A stretch of DNA of 64,000 nucleotides from Novosphingobium nitrogenifigens DSM 19370 (GCF_000192575.1 NZ_GL876926.1:833929-897928); one strand, 5' to 3'; positions 18,199 through 27,001 are shown, counted from the stretch's first letter. Program-made: numbers and translations. Notes: generated from the letters alone by a model not told the origin.

Positions 18199-18390
18199 GT
18201 GAAAAAGGTTCGCATCCTGCGGCAGCTGCGCGATGATCGGCGCGGCGCGACGGCAATTGAATACGGCTTGATTGCAGCGCTTGTCGCGGTTGCGGCGATC
18301 AGCGCGATGGGTGCGCTCGGCAACGGCCTGTCGAACACATTTCAGGCGGTCGCCAACGACATGAGCAACAGCACGGACGGAAATTTCTGA
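18199..18390 (+). CDS. Flp/Fap-type pilin, paralogue 2
   Basis: The 63-residue protein starts with GTG (MKKVRILRQLRDD). Its core RRGATAIEYGLIAALVAVAA is a textbook Flp prepilin cleavage site with Glu at +5 and a hydrophobic helix. The tail ANDMSNSTDGNF is polar. It is the closer match to the Flp consensus of the two paralogues. Structural subunits of Tad pili mediate surface attachment in relatives. Confidence 0.92.
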   Translation: MKKVRILRQLRDDRRGATAIEYGLIAALVAVAAISAMGALGNGLSNTFQAVANDMSNSTDGNF

Positions 18391-18418
18391 TCGCTTTGGC
18401 GACGAACACTGGATGATA

Positions 18419-18449
18419 GGAACCGGATCGGTTAAAACGATCCAGTTCC
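18419..18449. terminator. Probable bidirectional terminator hairpin
   Basis: An imperfect stem (GGAACCGGATCG against CGATCCAGTTCC, one mismatch) with an A/T loop lies between the convergent flp and accA genes. There is no strong T run on either side, so the call rests on position and stem. Confidence 0.55.
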
Positions 18450-18470
18450 TTCACCCAACTTTCCTGAAAA

Positions 18471-19427
18471 TCAGGCCCCGATGCGCAGGAAACGTTCTGC
18501 ACGCATGGCGCGCAGGGCTTCGGGGGTCTTGCCGAGCAGGGCATCGAGTTCCTCGCCCACTGCCTTGGCGAGAGCGGCAGTCATTGCGCCGTGATTGCGA
18601 TGCGCGCCCCCGACAGGTTCGGCGACGATACGGTCGATGACGCCCAGTTGCAGCAGATCCTGCGCCGTCACTTTCATCGCTTCGGCAGCATCCGGAGCCT
18701 TGGCCGCAGTCCGCCAGAGAATCGAGGCACAGCCTTCAGGTGAAATCACCGAATAGACCGCGTGTTCGAGCATGAGTACACGTTCGGCACTCGCCAGCGC
18801 AACCGCGCCACCAGAGCCGCCTTCACCCACGATCGTCGCCACCATCGGCACGCCCAGGGCAAGGCAGGCTTCGGTCGAACGGGCAATCGCCTCGGCCTGG
18901 CCGCGTTCTTCGGCTTCGACTCCGGGGAACGCGCCCGAGGTGTCGACCAGCGTCACCACCGGCAGGCCGAACCGGCTGGCCATTTCCATCAGGCGGATCG
19001 CCTTGCGATAGCCTTCGGGCTTGCCCATGCCGAAATTGTGCCGGATCCGGCTTTGCGTATCATGCCCCTTTTCGTGACCGATCAGCATGATCCGCCGCTC
19101 GCCGAGCCGGGCGAAACCGCCGATGATCGCCTCGTCCTCGCCATAGCAGCGATCCCCGCCGAGCGGCACGAAGTCGTCGAACGCCCGTTCGACGTAATCG
19201 CGGAAATGCGGGCGCGAGGGATGGCGAGCGACCTGGGTCTTCTGCCACGGGCTGAGCGAGCGATAGGTGTTCGCGAGCAGTTCGGCCGACTTGGCCTCCA
19301 GCTTGCGGATCTCGGCCGCGATGTCGAGGTCCCCGGCAAGTTCGCCAAGCTGCGCGGTATCACGCAGTTCGGCAATGCGGGCGTCGAGTGCGGCGATCGG
19401 CTTTTCGAATTCGAGGTAAGAGATCAT
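18471..19427 (-). CDS. accA: Acetyl-CoA carboxylase carboxyltransferase subunit alpha
   Basis: The 318-residue subunit transfers the carboxyl group from biotin to acetyl-CoA together with AccD, the committed step of fatty-acid synthesis. Typical segments are YLEFEKPIAALDARIAEL, GDRCYGEDEAIIGGFAR, the oxyanion-type TLVDTSGAFPGVEAEERGQA and EGGSGGAVALA, then SPEGCASILWR. Length is standard. It lies downstream of xerD on the same strand with a 62-bp gap; the accA-xerD-aroK-aroB neighbourhood is common in sphingomonads. Confidence 0.97.
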   Translation of the reverse strand: MISYLEFEKPIAALDARIAELRDTAQLGELAGDLDIAAEIRKLEAKSAELLANTYRSLSPWQKTQVARHPSRPHFRDYVERAFDDFVPLGGDRCYGEDEAIIGGFARLGERRIMLIGHEKGHDTQSRIRHNFGMGKPEGYRKAIRLMEMASRFGLPVVTLVDTSGAFPGVEAEERGQAEAIARSTEACLALGVPMVATIVGEGGSGGAVALASAERVLMLEHAVYSVISPEGCASILWRTAAKAPDAAEAMKVTAQDLLQLGVIDRIVAEPVGGAHRNHGAMTAALAKAVGEELDALLGKTPEALRAMRAERFLRIGA

Positions 19428-19489
19428 GGCGCCTTGCGCTAGGCATGAGCGCGCCCGCGGTCAATGGCCTCTCGACAACCGACCGTCGA

Positions 19490-20392
19490 TCACCCCTGCC
19501 CCTCGTTGCTCTCGCGCAACGGGTGCCGCTGGTTGACGAGGCTCACCAGACGCGCTCCATCGACATGCGTGTAGATCTGTGTCGTTGCGATGTCGGCGTG
19601 GCCGAGAAGGGTTTGCAGGACACGAAGATCCGCTCCCCCTTCCAGAAGATGCGTCGCAAAGGCGTGCCGCAGGACATGGGGGCTGACCTTTTCCGGGTCG
19701 AGTCCGGCCCGCAAGGCAAGGTCGCGCAAGAGCTGGAACAACCGCACGCGCGTCAGATGCCCGCCGCGCGGGCTGGGAAAGACGTAACGCCCACCCGCAG
19801 GCCGGACGCGCAGCCAGTCCCGAAGGGCCGCGCCCGCACGTTCTCCGACAGGGACGAGCCGCTGCTGCCCGCCTTTTCCGGTAATGGCGAGAAACGGCGC
19901 ATCGCGGGGAACCGCTACCAGAGGCAACGAGACGAGTTCGGTCGCCCGCAATCCCGATCCATAGAGCAGCTCGACAAGAGCGAGGAGGCGCAGCGCCGCC
20001 GGATCGCCTTCGGCCGCATCCGCCTCGGCCAGCGAGAAGAGCGCGCCAATCTCGCCGTGATCGAGGAGTCTGGGCAACGGTCGCCGCGCCCGGACCCGCG
20101 GCAGGGCATCGCCGGGATCGTCTTCCCGCAATCCCTCTTCGACGAGAAAAGCATAGAACTGGCGCAGGGCCGATGCCTTGCGAGCAAGACTGGCCGGGGC
20201 AAGGTCGGCCCAGACTTCGCCGAGGCGGGCCAGCGCCCCACGGTCGGCCAAGGCAAGATCCCCGAGTACTTGCGCCGCTCCGGCAAGGTCGCGGCGATAG
20301 GCGGCAAGCGTATTGGCAGCAGCCCCGCGCTCGGCCGAAAGCATCGCCAGAAAGGCGGTGACCGCTTCCTGCTCGCCCCGCGTGCCCGCCAT
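19490..20392 (-). CDS. xerD: Tyrosine recombinase XerD
   Basis: The 300-residue site-specific recombinase has all catalytic residues: Arg149 (SGLRATEL), Lys173 (GKGGQQR), His239 and Arg242 (HVLRHAFATHLL), His265 (LLGHADIATTQ) and Tyr274 (IYTHV). The N-terminal SAM-like DNA-binding domain spans about residues 8-90. With XerC it resolves chromosome dimers at dif. XerD rather than XerC or an integrase is inferred from the full-length Xer form and the conserved location next to aroK. Nothing around it suggests a mobile element. Confidence 0.9.
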   Translation of the reverse strand: MAGTRGEQEAVTAFLAMLSAERGAAANTLAAYRRDLAGAAQVLGDLALADRGALARLGEVWADLAPASLARKASALRQFYAFLVEEGLREDDPGDALPRVRARRPLPRLLDHGEIGALFSLAEADAAEGDPAALRLLALVELLYGSGLRATELVSLPLVAVPRDAPFLAITGKGGQQRLVPVGERAGAALRDWLRVRPAGGRYVFPSPRGGHLTRVRLFQLLRDLALRAGLDPEKVSPHVLRHAFATHLLEGGADLRVLQTLLGHADIATTQIYTHVDGARLVSLVNQRHPLRESNEGQG

Positions 20393-20400
20393 CGCCAGAC

Positions 20401-22329
20401 TCAGACCCGCGCGACGGCCTCGGCCGCGATCATCCGAGCTTCGGCTTCCAGCCCGACTTGGCGTAAGGCGCCGACGATGTGGTAGAGATTGACGGCGGTC
20501 ATCTGGTTCCAGTCGCTCCCTTGCATCCCGTAGGCGGCAAGAATGGCGACGAGCGCCGGATTGCCCGACTGCGCTGCTTCATCGATCGCCGCGCTCCACC
20601 GGGTCTGACGCCCGAGATCGATGTGCAGCTTTTCGCCGAAAGCGCGCGCTGTCTGCGAATCGACCCGTCCGAGCCCCATCAGTCCGGCGAGCAGCAATTG
20701 CGACCGCACAGCGCCGCTGCTGCTGTCGTTGGACTGGAACGTGCCGAGCACGTCGCCGCCCACGGCCGCCAGCTTGGCCGGAGCGCCCAGAGCAAGAATC
20801 CCCCAGGCCTGGCTTCCCAACGGCACATAAGGCGCCCAGCGCGCGGCGTTGCGATCGAGGCCCGCCGACAGCATCGAGAGCAGCAAAGGCACGGCATCGT
20901 CGGCAAGAGCCGCCTGCGGATCGAGCCGGGCGGCGGCATAGGCAGTCAGGACCTGCCGCGAAAAAAGCCGCGCCGGATCGCTGCTGTCGCCCCACAAAGC
21001 CTTGATCGCAGCAAGGCGATCGCTGGTTTCGGGCGCCACATAGGCGGTACGCAACTGCGCCGCGAGCGGTCCCCAGGTCGCGTCGGGTTCCTGCAAGGCG
21101 GCGATCTCGCTGTAGAGATCAACCATGGCCGCGCTGGAAAGCACACCCTGCCCGCCGATCACGTCGGCAGCCGCCACGCGCGAGGAAAGCGGCAGCATCG
21201 GTGCCCGCCCGGCCAGAACGGCATAGCCCGGCCAATCCTTGCGCCGGAGCGCCTCGGGCGGCTCGATGCCGGTCGCAAAGGCAAGTCCGGTACGCCACGG
21301 CGTCAGGCTATCGACGTCACCCCACTCGATCTGCACCGCGCGATGGGTCGTCTGCGCCGCCCCTGCGAATTTCTGCGCCAGCAATACGTCGATCCGGGCG
21401 AGATCGTTCCGGCGCAAGGCGTGGTCGAGCTGTGCCAGAGCCGGCGAGCCTTCGCTGCCGTTGAACGCAAGACAGATCGAGCGGGACAAGTCCCAGTCCC
21501 ATCCCGGACGCCCGGCTGCGGTAAGGGCCGTGATCGGGCACAGGCCGATCGGATCGGCCGTCGCGAGATAGCTCGCCATCGCCGCGTCTTCGAGGCTGCG
21601 GGTATAAAAACCGCTATCCACCTCCTGCACCAACGCGCGGGCGGCGTCGGCCTCCCCCATGCGCAGGAGCAACTGGGCACGCAGCGCGGCCCAATCCGCC
21701 CCGTTCATGCCCACCGGCGTGTCGAGGCGACTCACCAGCACACGCCGGAGCAGGATGTGGCCCCAGCGCGAAACGAGCGGGCCGCTCATTTTCGCCAGCA
21801 AGGGGCCGACATATTCGCCATTGAGGTAATGCGTCGAGGTTTCGGGCAAGCCGCCGTCGGTTTCGGCGAGAAAGCCGAGCCGGGCGAGGCTGCGCTGCGC
21901 ATTGGGGGGAATGTCGAACTTGGGCTGCACCGTCCGGACGAGCTGGTCGATCACTGCCGGATCAATGTCACCGGTCATGTCGACACGGCGCGGCGCGGGC
22001 GCTGCCGTCACTTCGGTATCGTCGGGAAGGACCGGGGCTGCGGCCACGGTCGGCGCTACGACGTGAGGGGCGGTGACGGCGGGAACCGAACGCGGGGCCG
22101 CTGCGGCCGTCGGGCGCGCCACGGCCTCTGTGTTCTTGTGCGCGGCGGCCTTTTCCGTCTTGGCAGCAGCGTGGGGCGTCGGGCTTGCGCTCGCTCGCGG
22201 ATGGGGTGCGGGGCGCTCCTCGAACACCGGCGGCAGCAGGGATTGCTGCGCGGCAAGAACCCCGCTCAACCCTGCCGACAGCAGGGCACCCAGAACGATC
22301 AGACGCGCCCGGCGGAATTGCGCACTCAC
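20401..22329 (-). CDS. Large envelope protein of unknown function
   Basis: The 642-residue protein starts with GTG overlapping the stop of the 56-residue membrane protein (GTGA). MSAQFRRARLIVLGALLSAG is a signal peptide or anchor. It is followed by about 100 residues of Ala/Pro/Thr-rich linker, and then a helical domain with no motif I know. The gene ends 8 bp before xerD, so the small gene, this gene and xerD are likely one transcript. Homologues are expected at the same place in sphingomonads, but I cannot give a function. Confidence 0.8.
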   Translation of the reverse strand: MSAQFRRARLIVLGALLSAGLSGVLAAQQSLLPPVFEERPAPHPRASASPTPHAAAKTEKAAAHKNTEAVARPTAAAAPRSVPAVTAPHVVAPTVAAAPVLPDDTEVTAAPAPRRVDMTGDIDPAVIDQLVRTVQPKFDIPPNAQRSLARLGFLAETDGGLPETSTHYLNGEYVGPLLAKMSGPLVSRWGHILLRRVLVSRLDTPVGMNGADWAALRAQLLLRMGEADAARALVQEVDSGFYTRSLEDAAMASYLATADPIGLCPITALTAAGRPGWDWDLSRSICLAFNGSEGSPALAQLDHALRRNDLARIDVLLAQKFAGAAQTTHRAVQIEWGDVDSLTPWRTGLAFATGIEPPEALRRKDWPGYAVLAGRAPMLPLSSRVAAADVIGGQGVLSSAAMVDLYSEIAALQEPDATWGPLAAQLRTAYVAPETSDRLAAIKALWGDSSDPARLFSRQVLTAYAAARLDPQAALADDAVPLLLSMLSAGLDRNAARWAPYVPLGSQAWGILALGAPAKLAAVGGDVLGTFQSNDSSSGAVRSQLLLAGLMGLGRVDSQTARAFGEKLHIDLGRQTRWSAAIDEAAQSGNPALVAILAAYGMQGSDWNQMTAVNLYHIVGALRQVGLEAEARMIAAEAVARV

Positions 22330-22496
22330 TGAGCCGCACCTCCGCTCGGCTGCGCCGGGCCTGCCGGAATTTCAACCCATTCGCTCGGCTGGGGACCGCC
22401 CTTGACCCAGGCAGCCGTCACGACCCCACCCGCCACAAGCAGCATGGTTCCGATGGTCAGCCAGATCACAACCTTCACCCGTCGCCTCTTCGCCAC
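22326..22496 (-). CDS. Small single-pass membrane protein (56 residues)
   Basis: Starting at GTG 22496 the frame gives MAKRRRVKVVIWLTIGTMLL, with a basic N-terminus, one transmembrane helix and a Pro/Gly-rich tail ending PSGGAAQ. The upstream part of the frame runs antisense inside aroK and is discarded. Its stop overlaps the start of the following 642-residue envelope protein, which supports it as a real translated gene. Function unknown; it may anchor or assist that protein. Confidence 0.65.
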   Translation of the reverse strand: MAKRRRVKVVIWLTIGTMLLVAGGVVTAAWVKGGPQPSEWVEIPAGPAQPSGGAAQ

Positions 22497-22626
22497 CCGA
22501 TCGCCCTCAGCTCGAATTGTCGCCGCAGCACACCGCCCCGCATACACGGGAAAAACGGCGCGACCACAGGCCGTGGGCCCGGGGCGACTTGCGCTTGGCC
22601 CTAGCCCAAGTATAGGCAGCGCGGCA

Positions 22627-23196
22627 ATGGAGCATGAAACCCTCTCTGGCGCGGACATCCAGCGTATCGCCCGCCGCATCGACCGGCCGCTGGTTCTTGT
22701 CGGCATGATGGGCGTGGGCAAGACCACGGTCGGACGCAAACTCGCAAGCCTTCTCGGCGTGCCGTTCATCGACGCGGACGAAGAGATCGAACGCGCCGCC
22801 CACATGACCATCCCGGAAATCTTCGCCCAGTACGGGGAGCCCTACTTTCGCGACGGAGAGCGCCGGGTCATTGCGCGCCTTGTCGATGTTGTGACCGGGC
22901 GAAAGGTTTTGGCAACCGGGGGCGGCGCTTTCGTCGACCCGGAAACCCGCCGGATCATCCTCGAACGTGCGATCGCGGTGTGGATCGACAGCGATGTCGA
23001 AACGCTGGTGGAGCGGGTCGGGCGCAAGGACAATCGCCCTCTGCTGCGCAACGGCAATCCCCACGAAATCCTCACCCGCCTGCGGATCGAGCGCCAACCG
23101 CATTACTGCCAGGCACCGATCCACGTCCATTCCGGCCCGCATCCCCATGCGGTGACCGCTCACAAGATCCTGAAGGCAATCGACGAATGGCTGTAA
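22627..23196 (+). CDS. aroK: Shikimate kinase
   Basis: The 189-residue kinase phosphorylates shikimate in aromatic amino-acid synthesis. The P-loop is GMMGVGKTTVGRK. The shikimate-binding Asp is in FIDADEEIE, and the GGGAFVD motif and the adenine-side RKDNRPLL segment follow. I chose ATG 22627 (MEHETLSGAD); the upstream extension overlaps the divergent small gene. Its last 10 bases overlap aroB, so the two are co-translated. Confidence 0.96.
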   Translation: MEHETLSGADIQRIARRIDRPLVLVGMMGVGKTTVGRKLASLLGVPFIDADEEIERAAHMTIPEIFAQYGEPYFRDGERRVIARLVDVVTGRKVLATGGGAFVDPETRRIILERAIAVWIDSDVETLVERVGRKDNRPLLRNGNPHEILTRLRIERQPHYCQAPIHVHSGPHPHAVTAHKILKAIDEWL

Positions 23197-24293
23197 TTCC
23201 TGTGGACGTTGCCGGTGCGCCTTATGAAGTGCGTATCGCGCCCGGTCTGATCGACCGCGCCGGGGCCGAGATCCGCGCTTTCGTGCGGAAGGATCGCGTG
23301 CCGGTGATCACCGATGCCAATGTCGCACAGGCATGGCGTGCGCGAGTCGATACAGCCTTCGAAGCGGCCGGATTGACGGCGCAGTGGCTGATCCTGCCGG
23401 CCGGGGAAAGCACCAAGTCGTGGCTGTACCTCGCCGAAGTCGTCGATTTCCTGATCGCCTGTGAAATCGAGCGCAAGGATCGCGTGGTTGCCCTGGGCGG
23501 CGGCGTGATCGGCGATCTGGTCGGTTTTGCCGCTTCGATGGTGAAGCGCGGCTGCGGCTTCATCCAGATCCCGACGACCTTGCTGGCCCAGGTCGATTCG
23601 AGCGTCGGGGGCAAGACCGCGATCAATACTCCGGCGGGAAAGAATCTCGTCGGCGCCTTTCACCAGCCCGCACTGGTCCTCGCCGATCCCGATGCACTCG
23701 ACAGCCTTCCCTTGCGCGAGACACGGGCCGGTTATGCCGAAGTCGTCAAGTACGGCCTGATCGACGATCCGGAATTCTTCGCCTGGTGCGAGGAAAACGG
23801 CCCGAGACTTCTGGCCGGGGATCGCGAAGCGCGCGTGACCGCGATTGCCCGCAGCGTTGCCGCCAAGGCGCGGATCGTTGCCGAGGATGAAAAGGAAACC
23901 ACCGGCGTTCGGGCGCTGCTCAACCTTGGCCACACGTTCGGACATGCGCTCGAAGCGGAAACCGGTTTTTCCGACCGCCTGCTCCATGGTGAAGGCGTTG
24001 CGCTGGGCATGGTTCTTGCCGCGCGTTTCTCGGTGCGTCTGGGGCTGATGAACGGACAGGACGCCGAACGGATCGCCGCGCATATCGGCGCCGTCGGGCT
24101 TCCTGCCTCGCTTTCCGCGCTCAGCCTCACATGCGACGGCGCACGTCTTGCCGACCACATGCTGCATGACAAGAAGATGGACGCCGGCACGCTTCCCTTC
24201 CTGCTCCTGCGCGGGATCGGCCAGACGTTCCTCGCGCGCGACGTCGATCTTGCCGATGTGGCCGCGTTCCTCGACGATGAGTTGAAACGTTGA
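23187..24293 (+). CDS. aroB: 3-dehydroquinate synthase
   Basis: The 368-residue NAD- and metal-dependent enzyme converts DAHP to 3-dehydroquinate, step 2 of the shikimate pathway. Signatures include GGGVIGDLVGFAASMVKRG, the PTTLLAQVDSSVGGKTAIN loop, and LNLGHTFGHALEAETGF with metal-binding histidines. The ATG lies inside the end of aroK. The aroK-aroB pair is a conserved operon. Confidence 0.97.
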   Translation: MAVIPVDVAGAPYEVRIAPGLIDRAGAEIRAFVRKDRVPVITDANVAQAWRARVDTAFEAAGLTAQWLILPAGESTKSWLYLAEVVDFLIACEIERKDRVVALGGGVIGDLVGFAASMVKRGCGFIQIPTTLLAQVDSSVGGKTAINTPAGKNLVGAFHQPALVLADPDALDSLPLRETRAGYAEVVKYGLIDDPEFFAWCEENGPRLLAGDREARVTAIARSVAAKARIVAEDEKETTGVRALLNLGHTFGHALEAETGFSDRLLHGEGVALGMVLAARFSVRLGLMNGQDAERIAAHIGAVGLPASLSALSLTCDGARLADHMLHDKKMDAGTLPFLLLRGIGQTFLARDVDLADVAAFLDDELKR

Positions 24294-24306
24294 GGGAATT
24301 GAAGCG

Positions 24307-24747
24307 TTAAGGAACGAGGTCCACGGCCTCGAACCCGGGCAAGGCCACTTCGCGCAAGAGCGTGCGGTGGCAGCCATCGGCAGCCCGTTCGAAACAGAGC
24401 AGGCACGTCCGCTTTTCCCGAGCAAGATCGGCCAGCGCCGCCATGGCCACCATGGCTTCGGGCAATTCGAGTTGCCCGGCATAGATCCGCTCAAGCGTCG
24501 CATGATCGTGCCGCCGGGCCGCCGCGCGTCCTTCGGATGGCGTGCCGAGCGCGCGGAAATGGGCATAGCCGATGCCCGCGTCGGCAAGGCTCGCCGCCAG
24601 AGTGGACTTGGAAAAGCCCGGACGACGCGACAGAGGCAAGGCCCGAACATCGGCAACCACTTCCACCCCCGCCGCCGTGAGCGCGGCAAGGAAATCACCC
24701 ATGGTCGTCTGCTCGTAACCGATGGTCCAGATCGTCGGGCGTTCCAT
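24307..24747 (-). CDS. DUF488 family protein
   Basis: The 146-residue protein has the DUF488 pattern IWTIGYEQTTMGDFLAAL at the start, VVADVRALPLSRRPGFSK, and the cysteine segment ACLLCFE-like motif RTCLLCFERAADGCHR near the C-terminus. Family members are cytosolic and of unsettled function; conserved Cys/His residues suggest metal binding or redox sensing. It is 5 bp downstream of the csaA-like gene on the same strand and convergent with aroB. Confidence 0.88.
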   Translation of the reverse strand: MERPTIWTIGYEQTTMGDFLAALTAAGVEVVADVRALPLSRRPGFSKSTLAASLADAGIGYAHFRALGTPSEGRAAARRHDHATLERIYAGQLELPEAMVAMAALADLAREKRTCLLCFERAADGCHRTLLREVALPGFEAVDLVP

Positions 24748-24752
24748 GATGA

Positions 24753-25124
24753 TCAGAACAGCCGGGAACCGTTGGGAACCGGCCGATCGGGCGCGAACAG
24801 CACGACCCGTCCGTCCTCGTCGGCAAAGCCCACGGTCAGTACTTCGGACATGAACTTGCCGATCTGGCGTGGCGGAAAATTGACCACGGCGGCCACTTGC
24901 CGCCCGACCAGCTCGGCAGGCTCGTACAGCACTGCGATCTGGGCGCTCGACTTCTTTTCCCCGATGCCGGGACCAAAATCGATGCGCAGCTTCACACTCG
25001 GCTTGCGCGCCTCGGGATAAGGTTCGGCCGCGACAATGGTGCCGATGCGAATATCGACGGCGAGGAAATCGTCAAAGCCGATCGGCGCGGCAGGCGAAGC
25101 GGATGGATCATGGTCAAGATGCAT
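24753..25124 (-). CDS. csaA: CsaA-type tRNA-binding/chaperone domain protein
   Basis: The 123-residue single-domain OB-fold protein belongs to the EMAPII/CsaA family. It has FDDFLAVDIRIGTIVAAEPY at the start, ARKPSVKLRIDFGPGIGEKKSSAQI, and a C-terminal LTVGFADEDGRVVL. CsaA is a dimeric tRNA-binding protein with reported chaperone activity toward secretory proteins. The ATG at 25124 (MHLDHDP) is preferred over an upstream in-frame one that adds basic, non-homologous residues. Confidence 0.88.
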   Translation of the reverse strand: MHLDHDPSASPAAPIGFDDFLAVDIRIGTIVAAEPYPEARKPSVKLRIDFGPGIGEKKSSAQIAVLYEPAELVGRQVAAVVNFPPRQIGKFMSEVLTVGFADEDGRVVLFAPDRPVPNGSRLF

Positions 25125-25168
25125 GAGCGCCTTTCGACCACGATCACGCCACCCCTGCAAGAGCGTGC

Positions 25169-25957
25169 TTACGTCCCCGAGAACTGCGGCTTGCGCTTGC
25201 CGAGGAAAGCCGCAATCCCCTCACGCGCATCGGCACTGTCCCCGGCCCTCGCTTGCCCTTCGGCTTCGGCGAGCAAAGTCGAGGCAAAATCGCTTTCGAG
25301 CGCTTTTGCCAAGGTCTGCCGCATGGTTCCGAGCGCAACCGTCGGCCCTTCGGCAAGGCGGGTAGCGAGCGCCATTGCTTCGTCCATCAGCGCCGCGTCA
25401 TCGACGGCCTTGTAAATCAGCCCCCAGTCCTCGGCCTGTTCGGCGCCGATCCTTTCGCCCAGCATCATCATGCGCGCGGCCCGCGCCTTTCCGATGAGCC
25501 GCGGCAGGAGCCAGGTAGCCCCACCGTCGGGAACCAGTCCGATATTGACGAAAGCCTGAAGGAAATAGGCGCTTTTCGCCGCAAGGGTGAAATCCCCGGC
25601 AAGCGCCAGCGAACAGCCGATGCCCGCTGCCGGACCGTTGACCGCGACCACCACCGGGACCGGGAGCCGCGCCAATTTCAGCATCAGCGGATTATAGCTT
25701 TCGGTCAGGGCCTTGTAACTGCCCGCACCACCGCCGATGCTGCGCGTGCCGGTGGCGGCAAGATCAGCGCCGGAGCAAAACGCGCGACCTTCCCCCGTCA
25801 GCAGAACTGCCCGCGCTCCATCCAGCCGAGACAGCGCATCGGCGATCTCGACCGCCATCGACGGAGGACAGGCATTGAGCCGATCAGGCCGATCAAGCAC
25901 GATCCGGGCGACCGCCCCCACATGTTCGAGGCGGATCGTTTCGAAAGTCACGGACAT
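25169..25957 (-). CDS. Enoyl-CoA hydratase/isomerase family protein (PaaG-like)
   Basis: The 262-residue crotonase-fold enzyme has the oxyanion-hole motifs GRAFCSGADLAA and VNGPAAGIGCSLALAGDF. FVNIGLVPDGGATWLLPRLI follows, typical of the PaaG-like 1,2-epoxyphenylacetyl-CoA isomerase or enoyl-CoA hydratase branch. Start choice: ATG 25957 (MSVTFETIRLEHV) fits homologues, while an ATG at 25975 lies inside a strong inverted repeat. No other phenylacetate genes are nearby, so it may serve general beta-oxidation. Confidence 0.85.
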   Translation of the reverse strand: MSVTFETIRLEHVGAVARIVLDRPDRLNACPPSMAVEIADALSRLDGARAVLLTGEGRAFCSGADLAATGTRSIGGGAGSYKALTESYNPLMLKLARLPVPVVVAVNGPAAGIGCSLALAGDFTLAAKSAYFLQAFVNIGLVPDGGATWLLPRLIGKARAARMMMLGERIGAEQAEDWGLIYKAVDDAALMDEAMALATRLAEGPTVALGTMRQTLAKALESDFASTLLAEAEGQARAGDSADAREGIAAFLGKRKPQFSGT

Positions 25958-25961
25958 CCCT

Positions 25962-25989
25962 CCAGCCTTAATCATTCAATTAAGGCTGG
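25962..25989. promoter_or_regulatory. Perfect 11-bp inverted repeat at the start of the enoyl-CoA hydratase gene
   Basis: The arms CCAGCCTTAAT (25962-25972) and ATTAAGGCTGG (25979-25989) are perfect complements around a 6-base centre. It lies 4 bases upstream of the preferred start and 37 bp beyond the end of glk. There is no T run, so a terminator is unlikely. It could be a repressor operator (TetR-like spacing) or an mRNA hairpin masking the ribosome site GGAGGG. Confidence 0.6.
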
Positions 25990-26026
25990 CTATCGCTTGC
26001 CCGTGGCTTTGACAAGGTGGCAATTT

Positions 26027-27001
26027 TCATTCGGCGTCGAGATGCGCCTGTCCAAATGCCGCCGCCGCGCCGAACAGGCCGGGCTGGGGATGGGTGATGA
26101 GCTTGACCGGCATTGCCGCCATCATCCCTTCGAACCGTCCCTTCGCCCGGAAACGGTCCGCAAACCCCGACGTTACCAAGCTGTCCCTGATCCTGAAACC
26201 GAGCCCCCCGGCAAGGACCAGCGCCTTGGCCCCGTGAACCAGCGCGATATCCCCCGCCGCAGACCCCAGCGACAGACAGAAACGGTCGACTGCCGCCGCC
26301 GCCAGCGGGTCCGATCCGTCCATGCCGGTGCTCCAGAGCGTCTTGTCGTCCACGGCCCCAACTGCCCTGCCCTCGATTGCGGCCAGTGTTTCATAGATGT
26401 CGACGATCCCGGGACCTGCCACGATCCGTTCGACCGAAACGCGGCGATGGCGCCGACGCAGGCGTTCGAGGATCTGGTCCTCGATGCGATCGAGCGGCGC
26501 GTAATCGGTGTGTCCGCCTTCGGTCGGCTGCACATGATAGCCCGCGCCATGACGCAAAAGCAGCGCGACACCAAGCCCCGTGCCGGGTCCGACGACGCTG
26601 ATCGCGGCATTGTCGGGCAAGGGATCGTCCGGGCCACAGACATGTATGAAATGATGGGGATCGGCCTGCGCTACGGCATGGGCGACGGCGGCGAAGTCAT
26701 TGACCACCACCTGTCGATCAACGCCCAGCTTTTCCGGGATCAGCGCGGGGCGAATGATCCAGGGATTGTTGGTAAAGCGGATGACCTCGCCGCCAACCGG
26801 CCCGGCAACCGCAATCGCCGCCGCACGAGGCAGCGTACCGCCACTCTGGCGTTCGAATTCCTGCCATGCCAGTTGAAAGCTCGCATGTTCGGCAGTCTTG
26901 AGCGTGACAGCATTGCCCAGCGCGACGACTTTACCCCCTGCCACTTCGGCAATGGCGAAACGCGCGTGGGTGCCTCCGATATCGACAGCGACAAGACGCA
27001 T
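26027..27001 (-). CDS. glk: Glucokinase
   Basis: The 324-residue hexokinase-fold enzyme phosphorylates glucose with ATP. The phosphate-1 motif DIGGTHARFA is at residues 7-16. The catalytic aspartate is in VVNDFAAVAHAV, and VVGPGTGLGVALLL and PTEGGHTDYAP follow. It is the last gene of the zwf-pgl-edd-glk unit, 70 bp after edd, and delivers glucose-6-phosphate to Zwf. Confidence 0.95.
   Translation of the reverse strand: MRLVAVDIGGTHARFAIAEVAGGKVVALGNAVTLKTAEHASFQLAWQEFERQSGGTLPRAAAIAVAGPVGGEVIRFTNNPWIIRPALIPEKLGVDRQVVVNDFAAVAHAVAQADPHHFIHVCGPDDPLPDNAAISVVGPGTGLGVALLLRHGAGYHVQPTEGGHTDYAPLDRIEDQILERLRRRHRRVSVERIVAGPGIVDIYETLAAIEGRAVGAVDDKTLWSTGMDGSDPLAAAAVDRFCLSLGSAAGDIALVHGAKALVLAGGLGFRIRDSLVTSGFADRFRAKGRFEGMMAAMPVKLITHPQPGLFGAAAAFGQAHLDAE

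Noticed and set aside
19490..20392. Tyrosine recombinase as a sign of an integrated element
   Set aside because: The protein is a full Xer recombinase in its usual place next to aroK, with no attachment repeats, phage genes or tRNA target beside it.
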